Positions 1 through 5,335 of a stretch of DNA of 5,335 bases are shown piece by piece. The translations under genes and the position numbers were made by a program. Below the pieces are notes generated by a model. The model did not search any database and had not been told where the DNA came from. It saw nothing but the letters and a program-made list of their open reading frames with translations. The stretch spans positions 1-5,335 of the forward strand of contig PUOI01000048.1 in the NCBI GenBank assembly GCA_003552765.1, read 5' to 3'. The stretch's first letter is position 1. Each line of letters begins with the position of its first letter. Origin of the DNA: Candidatus Hydrogenedentota bacterium. Its GTDB lineage: Bacteria > Hydrogenedentota > Hydrogenedentia > Hydrogenedentales > SLHB01.

Positions 1-2
1 AC

Positions 3-1886
3 GACCTCCTCCCCTTCGCCCAGACTATTGCCCAGGAAGCCGTGCGCGCGGGTCACGTGAAGGCCAAGGCGCCTGTTATGGTTGTCTTGGGCAATCCCCC
101 CTACTCCGGCCATTCGGAAAATAAGGGACGCTGGATTTCTGAACTCCTTCGAGGCACAGACCTTACCGACCAGCCCGAGGAAGCGACACAAGGCCCCCAA
201 ACAGCAAACTATTTCCAGGTTGATGGAACCTCCCTAGGCGAGAAGAGCCCGAAATGGCTCAACGATGACTACGTAAAGTTTATCCGCTTCGGCCAGTGGC
301 GCATCGAACGGACCGGCCACGGCGTGTTGGCCTTTATCAGCAACCATGGCTACCTGGACAATCCCACCTTCCGCGGCATGCGGCAAAGCCTCATGGACAC
401 CTTTGACGACATCTACATCCTTGACCTCCATGGGAACACCAAGAAGAAGGAAATGGCTCCAGATGGAGGCAAGGACGAGAACGTGTTCGATATTCAGCAA
501 GGCGTCGCCATCGGCATCTTCGTCAAGCGCGAGACTGGAGACACAAAACAGCCCGCCCGCGTGCGTCATGCCGATTGCTGGGGAGCCCGCGAGATCAAGG
601 AGGAGAACCGGCTTGTGGGCGGCAAGTACCGCTTCTTGGAAGACCATTCGTGCGAGACGGTGGAGTGGCAAGAACTCCATCCCAAAAGCCCAGGGTATCT
701 CTTCATCCCGCGCGATGTACGGCTGGAGCAGGAGTACATGAAGGGCTGGTCCGTGAAGGACATCTTCCCGGTCCACTCGGTCGGAATCTTGACGGCACGC
801 GATAGAATCACAATCCATTGGTCGAAACAGGAAACATGGCGCACAGTTTCTCGCCTATCCAAGCTAAGCGACCAAGAGGCGCGAAATGAGTTTAACATAC
901 ACGAGGACGCAAGCGGCTGGAAGCTACATGATGTACAGCAAGATCTCGCCACTTCAGGTCCTCTTCAAGAAAACATCATTCCGCTTCTGTATAGACCTTT
1001 TGACCAACGTTGGACCTATTATACGGGCCACTCCAGTGGATTCATCTGTAGACCGCGCGGAGAAGTCATGGGGCACATGTTGGAAACGAGAAACCTTGCG
1101 CTGATTTCGTGCCGCAATATCGAAATTAGGCGCGGATGGGAGAATGCCTTATGCACCCGCTTGCCCATCGATCATCACACGGTGTCCCTCAAGGAAGTGA
1201 ACTATCTCTACCCTCTGAAGATCCTTGAGAACGGCTACGGCAATTCCCATTCCCCCAACAACGGCTCCCAAGACGAGTTGCAATGCGAAAAGCAACCCAC
1301 GCCTAATCTGAGCGAGGCCTTCCTCCATGCCCTCACAACTGCCACGGGGCTGACCTTCAAACCCAACGGCGGCAATGGGGACACGGCCATCAGCCCAGAG
1401 GACATCTTTCACTACATCTACGCTGTCCTTCACAGCCGCGCCTATCGCGAGCGGTATGAAGAATTCCTTCGGACGGATTTCCCCCGGATCCCTCTGCCAA
1501 GCGGCCCCACGCTGTTCCGGGCGTTATGCGGCGAGGGGGCGCGTCTGACGGCCCTGCATCTCATGGAAGCGGATATCGCCTTCATCACCGCCTTTCCCGC
1601 CGCGGGAAGCAACACCGTGGACGCCATCCGTTACGTGGATGAGCCTCAACGGGTATACATCAACGAAACCCAGTATTTTGAGGGCGTTCCGCCAAACGTT
1701 TGGGAATTTCACATCGGCGGTTATCAAGTCTGTCACAAGTGGCTCAAGGATCGGCGGCAGCGCGTCCTTTCGTATGATGAGCTTCAGGCGTATCAATACA
1801 TCGTGGCGGCGCTGGATGAAACCCTCAAAAGAATGGAGGCCGTCGATGCTCTCATTGAAGAACACGGCGGGTGGCCCATCAAGTGA
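3..1886 (+). CDS. Type ISP restriction-modification enzyme, DNA adenine methyltransferase and specificity region (5'-truncated)
   Basis: The reading frame is open to the left edge of the window, so the visible 627 codons are the C-terminal part of a longer protein. A GTG at 42 is only an internal codon, because it lies 17 residues before the catalytic motif. VLGNPPYSG at 84-110 carries NPPY, motif IV of N6-adenine (gamma-class) methyltransferases, and the following SGHSENKG stretch is typical of Type ISP enzymes. Next come the rest of the methyltransferase fold (VLAFISNHGYLDNPTFRGMR, about 327-384; DIYILDLHGN, about 408-437) and a specificity-type region (LLYRPFDQRWTYYTG, about 984-1028; FHYIYAVLHSRAYRERYEEF, about 1407-1466; the WEFHIGGYQVCHKWLKDR block, about 1701-1754). 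Known family members transfer a methyl group from AdoMet to adenine on one strand, and long forms add an Mrr-like nuclease and a helicase on the same chain. Whether this is a long form or a methyltransferase-only form cannot be seen here. No frameshift is visible. The middle of the specificity region is lower in GC than its flanks. Confidence 0.9.
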   Translation, partial: DLLPFAQTIAQEAVRAGHVKAKAPVMVVLGNPPYSGHSENKGRWISELLRGTDLTDQPEEATQGPQTANYFQVDGTSLGEKSPKWLNDDYVKFIRFGQWRIERTGHGVLAFISNHGYLDNPTFRGMRQSLMDTFDDIYILDLHGNTKKKEMAPDGGKDENVFDIQQGVAIGIFVKRETGDTKQPARVRHADCWGAREIKEENRLVGGKYRFLEDHSCETVEWQELHPKSPGYLFIPRDVRLEQEYMKGWSVKDIFPVHSVGILTARDRITIHWSKQETWRTVSRLSKLSDQEARNEFNIHEDASGWKLHDVQQDLATSGPLQENIIPLLYRPFDQRWTYYTGHSSGFICRPRGEVMGHMLETRNLALISCRNIEIRRGWENALCTRLPIDHHTVSLKEVNYLYPLKILENGYGNSHSPNNGSQDELQCEKQPTPNLSEAFLHALTTATGLTFKPNGGNGDTAISPEDIFHYIYAVLHSRAYRERYEEFLRTDFPRIPLPSGPTLFRALCGEGARLTALHLMEADIAFITAFPAAGSNTVDAIRYVDEPQRVYINETQYFEGVPPNVWEFHIGGYQVCHKWLKDRRQRVLSYDELQAYQYIVAALDETLKRMEAVDALIEEHGGWPIK

Positions 1887-1893
1887 CCCGCCG
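1865..1893 (+). terminator. Stem-loop overlapping the methyltransferase stop codon
   Basis: CGGCGGGT at 1865-1872 and ACCCGCCG at 1886-1893 form a perfect 8-bp stem with a 13-base loop. The TGA stop codon (1884-1886) lies at the base of the loop. No run of T follows on the plus strand, so this is not a canonical intrinsic terminator. It could slow 3' exonuclease decay, assist Rho-dependent termination, or be incidental in GC-rich DNA. Confidence 0.35.
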
Positions 1894-1927
1894 AGAGGAA
1901 TAGCGGGAATCGGGAGGGTGTTGGATT

Positions 1928-1956
1928 TGGACATCCTTGGCCGAATTCGCCACAAT
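1928..1956 (+). promoter_or_regulatory. Weak sigma70-like promoter candidate for the oxidoreductase gene
   Basis: TGGACA at 1928-1933 matches five of six bases of the -35 consensus. It is separated by 17 bases from CACAAT at 1951-1956, which matches four of six bases of the -10 consensus. Initiation near 1963 would give a leader of about 80 bases that contains the 2003-2021 hairpin. The match is weak and the sigma factor preferences of this organism are unknown, so this is only a candidate. Confidence 0.22.
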
Positions 1957-2002
1957 GGAGCGTCATCGGACAGCCTCCGCTGACCGGGGGCCAAGTGAAA
2001 CC

Positions 2003-2021
2003 GTTCCGGCGCCGCCGGAAC
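2003..2021 (+). promoter_or_regulatory. Perfect hairpin in the leader of the oxidoreductase gene
   Basis: GTTCCGGC at 2003-2010 and GCCGGAAC at 2014-2021 are exact reverse complements around the 3-base loop GCC. The tight hairpin ends nine bases before the purine-rich ribosome binding region begins at 2031. It could be an mRNA structure in the 5' leader, an operator-like palindrome for a DNA-binding regulator, or a transcript stabiliser. There is no T-run after it, so it is not an attenuator terminator of the usual kind. Confidence 0.4.
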
Positions 2022-2033
2022 ACAGCCGCTAAA

Positions 2034-2038
2034 GGGAG
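2034..2038 (+). promoter_or_regulatory. Ribosome binding site that sets the oxidoreductase start
   Basis: GGGAG in the run AAAGGGAGA lies seven bases before ATG 2046. This supports that ATG over the in-frame GTG at 1995, which would put an arginine-rich extension in front of the Tat signal and would place the hairpin inside the coding region. Confidence 0.7.
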
Positions 2039-2045
2039 ACATCAC

Positions 2046-3392
2046 ATGTACAAACCAAGCGAGAGCATAAGCCGCCGGCAGTTTGTCAAGCGCACGGGCG
2101 CGGCTGCGTTAGCCGCGAGCTATGCGGCGGCCTCGGCGCCCGCCATTTTGGGAGCGAACAACACCACCTACCGCACGGCGCTTATCGGCTCGGGGTGGTG
2201 GGGCATGAACATCATGCGAGCCGCCCTGGAATCGGGCCGCTGCAAGGCGACAGCGGTTTGCGACGTGGACGGAAGTCACCTCGACGATGCGGCGGAGGAG
2301 ATCGGGGAGCTGACGGGCGATCAGCCCAAGAAATTCCGGGATTACCGCGATCTTCTCGATGAAGAACCGCCGGACATCGCCATTGTGGCGACGCCGGATC
2401 ATTGGCACGCCCTCCCCACCATCGCGGCCATCGAGGCGGGCGCTCACGTCTACGTTGAGAAACCCATCGGCCACACCATCGGCGAGGGCCGGGCCATGGT
2501 GAACGCCGCACGGGCCAACGATCGCATAGTCCAGGTGGGCACGCACCGGCGCGTTTCGCCGCACAACATGTCGGCCATGGAATTCCTTCGCGAAGGCAAC
2601 GCCGGGGATGTCGGCATGGTGCGCGCCTTTGTCCATTACGGCGGCGGCCCGGAATCCCCGAGGTCCAACGAAGAGCCGCCGGATCACCTCGACTGGGATT
2701 TCTGGTGCGGCCCCGCCCCCTTACGCCCATTCAATCCAGCGATTCATCCGCGCGGGTTCCGGCACTTCCTGGACTACGCCAACGGCCAACTCGGCGACTG
2801 GGGCATCCACTGGATGGACCAGATCTTGTGGTGGGCAGAAGAGAAGCATCCGAAACGGGTTTCTTCCGTGGGCGGACGCGTGATCCGGGGCGAACCCGTG
2901 TACACCATGGAAGAGCAAACGACCGACGGCCCCGACCACCAAGTCACCACCTTCGAGTTCGAGAATTTCACGGCGACCTGGGAGCACCGCATGTTCGCGG
3001 CCAACCACGCGGAGAACCATAACGTTGGCGTGTATTTCTACGGCACCGAAGGGACCTTGCATCTGGGCTGGACGGATGGCTGGACCTTCTATCCCGCGGA
3101 TGGCTCGGACTCCACGCATGTGGAACCTGAACTCCACACCGACGACAACCACAACATCCCCGAGTCCTGGGACGATTTCATCGACGCCATAGAGAATGAT
3201 CGGCTGCCCGCGTCAGACATCGAACTGAGTCATTACTCGACGAATCTGAGTCTGCTGGGCATGCTGTCGCTCAAGCTGGGACGCGAAATCCAGTGGGACG
3301 GGGAAAGAGAAGAAGTCATAGACGATCCGGAAGCCAACACCCATCTGCGGCGGCCCTACCGCGGCGAATGGGAGTACCCCGAGGTGTCGTAA
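2046..3392 (+). CDS. Tat-exported Gfo/Idh/MocA family oxidoreductase
   Basis: This complete 448-residue protein starts at ATG 2046 behind a good ribosome binding site. Residues 9-15 read SRRQFVK, a twin-arginine export motif. An alanine-rich hydrophobic stretch follows to about residue 35, with a plausible AxA cleavage site at APA 31-33 and no lipobox cysteine. The mature part opens with a Rossmann fold: ALIGSGWWG at 45-53 is the glycine-rich NAD(P) loop, D73 and D75 after the second strand are candidate ribose-binding acids, and E138-K139-P140 is the family EKP motif with the usual catalytic lysine. DWGIH at 251-255 fits the Asp-x-x-x-His catalytic pair. Family members oxidise, reduce or epimerise sugars and sugar-like polyols with bound NAD(P). 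The substrate here is unknown. Export by Tat fits folding with cofactor in the cytoplasm before transport. The gene is probably monocistronic, with no sugar-pathway partner in view. Confidence 0.93.
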   Translation: MYKPSESISRRQFVKRTGAAALAASYAAASAPAILGANNTTYRTALIGSGWWGMNIMRAALESGRCKATAVCDVDGSHLDDAAEEIGELTGDQPKKFRDYRDLLDEEPPDIAIVATPDHWHALPTIAAIEAGAHVYVEKPIGHTIGEGRAMVNAARANDRIVQVGTHRRVSPHNMSAMEFLREGNAGDVGMVRAFVHYGGGPESPRSNEEPPDHLDWDFWCGPAPLRPFNPAIHPRGFRHFLDYANGQLGDWGIHWMDQILWWAEEKHPKRVSSVGGRVIRGEPVYTMEEQTTDGPDHQVTTFEFENFTATWEHRMFAANHAENHNVGVYFYGTEGTLHLGWTDGWTFYPADGSDSTHVEPELHTDDNHNIPESWDDFIDAIENDRLPASDIELSHYSTNLSLLGMLSLKLGREIQWDGEREEVIDDPEANTHLRRPYRGEWEYPEVS

Positions 3393-3417
3393 ACCAACGG
3401 CGAGTCAAAAGCACCAC

Positions 3418-3449
3418 CGGGGCGGCCGTGACCAGGCATGGCCGCCTCG
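3418..3449. terminator. GC-rich stem-loop between convergent genes
   Basis: Bases 3418-3427 pair with 3440-3449 over 10 bp (one G-T wobble, including the perfect GGCGGCC/GGCCGCC core) around a 12-base loop. The structure starts 25 bases after the oxidoreductase stop and 17 bases beyond the stop of the converging gene. On the plus strand no T-run follows. On the minus strand a TTTT lies seven bases after the stem. It is therefore a reasonable shared transcript end but not a textbook intrinsic terminator in either direction. Confidence 0.45.
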
Positions 3450-3465
3450 TCTACTGGTCCTCCAA

Positions 3466-5328
3466 TTACAGCGTCACCTCCACCCCATAGTGCCGCCGGA
3501 TGGCCTCTTCAAGCTCCGAGACGGTGACCACCACTGGCTCCACTTGGAGGTTGGTGGTCAATTCCACGTCTTGAATGGCGATGAGGTCGAGTGGGTTAAT
3601 CATGGCGAGCACGAGGGTCTTGCCATTCACCCGGAGGGGAATGCACGCGTGGTGGGCCGCCAGCCGGCCGGTGAGAAGGCGCACCGCCTCTGGGTCGATG
3701 GATTCTCCGGCAAGCCGGACGAAGGGCGCCCGCATTTGGCAAGCCACCGCGTAAGCTATGGTCTCGTCGCTGGCGTACCCATTGGCGGCCAGGATCCCTC
3801 CCAGCCGGCGGTACGGCATCTGGGCCTGTTCGCTCAACGCCGTCTCCATTTGCTCCTCTGTGACTACGCCCGCCTTCACCAAGATCTCCCCAAGACGAAG
3901 GCGTCTGTCCGACTCATTCACAACTTCCGAGACGTGTTGCTCCGCCGCGGCGGGGGCGTCTTCTTCCTCCGGCTCTTCCGCCGCCTGAAGCTCCGCATTG
4001 ACGCGCCGAAGCTCTTCCACCTCGGTGCGCGCCCGCGCAAGCTCTTCCTTAGTCTCTTGCTTGTCCTGCAGGGCTTGGTCGCGCTCCCGCATGAGCCTAT
4101 CGCTCAGGTCCTTGGAAGGCCATTCCGTCACCCGCGTCTCGAGAGCATCCATACGCTGAAGAACGCCTTGCACATGGTGCGCCAGTTCACCCGTTGAGCT
4201 GGCAAGCGCGTCAAGCCGCTGTTTGGCCTCGTTACCGGCATCATCGGATTCATCGTCCTGTTGCGTGCGTCCGGCGGCAAGGGATCGCACGTATTCTTCC
4301 AGGTCCTCGAAAGCCTCCGTCAAGGAAGCGACCTGCGCGCTTACGGGCGATTCAACGCTCTGCTCCCGCACCGTCTCCGCAAGTTCGGACTCAATCCGGG
4401 CCAATCGTTCTTCATCCCGGCAGAGATACTGTTCCACCGAAGCGAACTTCTCCTGAAACTTGCCCAGGGTGTCCCGCATCTCATTCATGGCGCCTCGCGT
4501 GGTCTCGGCGTCCTCGCCCCGGCTTTGCGTCACGGTTTGGCGGAGTTCCCGTATGGTCTCATCGACGGCGGCCAAACGTGTTTCAATCTGCTGCAAGGCT
4601 GGATCAGCGGCCCGCTCTTGCCCCGCCTGCCGCAACGCCTCCACGTTCTGCTCCAGCCGATCCATACGCGCGGTCACATCTCCCTTGAGTCCCGTGACCA
4701 TCCGCGAAAGTTCGTTCACCGCCTCTTTTGTCTCCGCCGGGGCAGCTTCAAGTTCCCCCCGCAATCCCTCCAAAACCGCTTGAATGGGCTGCAACTGGAG
4801 TTCCAACTCGGCGAAATTGTGAAACCCTTGGCGCTCTTCGGTCAGATCGCTAAAACCGGCGGTTGACTCGTCCAGCCGTTCCCATGGCAATTCACGTAAC
4901 GTGGGCCAAAGGCGTTCAAGCCCTTGAAGATCGTGCTTGGTTCGCGCAACAACGGCCTTAATCCCGTGGAGAGATCGCATGATTTCGGGTGGTCCGGGCT
5001 GTCCCCGGCCCAAACCCTCACGAGTTCGCTTGTAGAGCCGCTGAAACGCCGTCACCTGCCGTTGGAGCGTATCGGTGGCCTCCCGGGCCTGCTTGCAATG
5101 GGAAGCCAATGCCTCACAGCGACGGCGCAGCATGTCCGTGGACGCCGCGTTCGGTGGGGGCGTCCCGTGAAAAGCCAGGGTCGGCGCAAGGTCATGCGCC
5201 TCGCCGGATGATGACTCGCACCCTGTTTCCATGTGTTCCATCTCTTGTTCCATTCCGCCCGTTTGGGAATCCCAGTCTTCGATGGCCGCTTCCAGCCGCC
5301 GCAATATATCCTCGCGCGAAGTACTCAT
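3466..5328 (-). CDS. Coiled-coil protein with C-terminal MshEN (GspE/PilB N-terminal) domain, putative cyclic-di-GMP receptor
   Basis: This 620-residue protein has no signal peptide or membrane segment, so it should be cytoplasmic. Residues 1-60 are acidic and poorly ordered. Residues about 64-145 are helical and basic, and 165-450 are heptad-rich and Glu/Arg/Leu-rich, as expected of long coiled coil (for example RMDRLEQNVEALRQ at 221-234 and LARARTEVEELRRVNAELQ at 430-448). An acidic linker EEPEEED at 451-457 leads to the C-terminal domain, 476-620. That domain holds two tandem copies of the MshEN motif, starting RLG at 478 and RLG at 508 and ending in Q501 and Q531, followed by the usual tail (PLRVNGKTLVLAMINPLDL at 564-582). 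In MshE/PilB ATPases this domain binds cyclic-di-GMP and precedes the motor. Here the chain ends after it, with no Walker motifs. The ATG lies only seven bases from the window edge, so the ribosome binding site and any upstream partner are not visible, and a start further out is possible. Direct function is unknown. Confidence 0.85.
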   Translation of the reverse strand: MSTSREDILRRLEAAIEDWDSQTGGMEQEMEHMETGCESSSGEAHDLAPTLAFHGTPPPNAASTDMLRRRCEALASHCKQAREATDTLQRQVTAFQRLYKRTREGLGRGQPGPPEIMRSLHGIKAVVARTKHDLQGLERLWPTLRELPWERLDESTAGFSDLTEERQGFHNFAELELQLQPIQAVLEGLRGELEAAPAETKEAVNELSRMVTGLKGDVTARMDRLEQNVEALRQAGQERAADPALQQIETRLAAVDETIRELRQTVTQSRGEDAETTRGAMNEMRDTLGKFQEKFASVEQYLCRDEERLARIESELAETVREQSVESPVSAQVASLTEAFEDLEEYVRSLAAGRTQQDDESDDAGNEAKQRLDALASSTGELAHHVQGVLQRMDALETRVTEWPSKDLSDRLMRERDQALQDKQETKEELARARTEVEELRRVNAELQAAEEPEEEDAPAAAEQHVSEVVNESDRRLRLGEILVKAGVVTEEQMETALSEQAQMPYRRLGGILAANGYASDETIAYAVACQMRAPFVRLAGESIDPEAVRLLTGRLAAHHACIPLRVNGKTLVLAMINPLDLIAIQDVELTTNLQVEPVVVTVSELEEAIRRHYGVEVTL

Positions 5329-5335
5329 GATGCCG

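Noticed and set aside
1955..2032. A 25-codon plus-strand ORF in the leader of the oxidoreductase gene, ending 13 bases before ATG 2046, which could be a leader peptide.
   Set aside because: It has no Shine-Dalgarno sequence, its ATG overlaps the candidate -10 element, and the peptide shows no run of a regulatory amino acid. In GC-rich DNA such short frames are expected by chance.
1524..2045. A 173-codon minus-strand ORF that covers the methyltransferase 3' end and the intergenic gap.
   Set aside because: It is antisense to a well-conserved protein end, shows no recognisable domain and looks like a GC-driven shadow frame.
1995..2045. An upstream in-frame GTG start for the oxidoreductase that adds 17 residues.
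   Set aside because: The extension would run through the perfect hairpin and the ribosome binding site and would displace the Tat motif from the N-terminus. ATG 2046 with GGGAG seven bases upstream is better.
3490..4197. A 235-codon plus-strand ORF opposite the MshEN region.
   Set aside because: The opposite strand encodes a clear MshEN domain with conserved motifs. The plus-strand translation is rich in His/Arg/Leu without domain features, which is typical of a shadow of coding DNA.
3466..5328. Reading the minus-strand gene as an SMC-like ATPase, kinesin-like motor or full GspE/PilB ATPase because of its coiled coil and MshEN domain.
   Set aside because: No Walker A or B motif or other nucleotide hydrolase signature is present in the 620 residues. 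Only the coiled coil and the regulatory domain are visible.

Overview
This 5.3 kb window comes from a GC-rich, free-living-type bacterial chromosome. It holds three large protein genes and almost nothing else. There are no RNA genes, insertion sequences, CRISPR arrays or attachment sites that I can support. The lineage cannot be fixed from the sequence. A Tat-exported Gfo/Idh/MocA oxidoreductase next to a coiled-coil protein with a GspE/PilB-type N-terminal (MshEN) domain is a combination I associate with Planctomycetes/PVC bacteria, Hydrogenedentes-like candidate phyla and similar environmental genomes. That is an inference from gene style, not a match.

Layout. (1) Positions 3-1886, plus strand: the C-terminal ~627 residues of a DNA N6-adenine methyltransferase of the Type ISP restriction-modification class. 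It is cut by the left window edge just before its NPPY catalytic motif. The missing part should hold the AdoMet-binding motif and possibly a helicase and nuclease. (2) Positions 1887-2045: a 159-base gap with a stem-loop at the methyltransferase stop codon, a weak promoter-like pair, a perfect 8-bp hairpin and a good ribosome binding site. (3) Positions 2046-3392, plus strand: a complete 448-residue Tat-signal Gfo/Idh/MocA dehydrogenase-like protein. (4) Positions 3393-3465: a 73-base convergent gap with a strong GC-rich stem-loop. (5) Positions 3466-5328, minus strand: a 620-residue soluble coiled-coil protein ending in a stand-alone MshEN domain with both tandem cyclic-di-GMP-binding motifs intact and no secretion ATPase attached.

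The three genes do not look like one pathway. The methyltransferase belongs to genome defence or DNA modification, the oxidoreductase to envelope sugar metabolism, and the coiled-coil protein probably to signalling or to the organisation of a pilus or secretion machine. The gap and stem-loop between the first two, and the opposite orientation of the third, argue for separate transcription units. The item most worth pursuing is the coiled-coil/MshEN protein as a possible non-ATPase cyclic-di-GMP effector.
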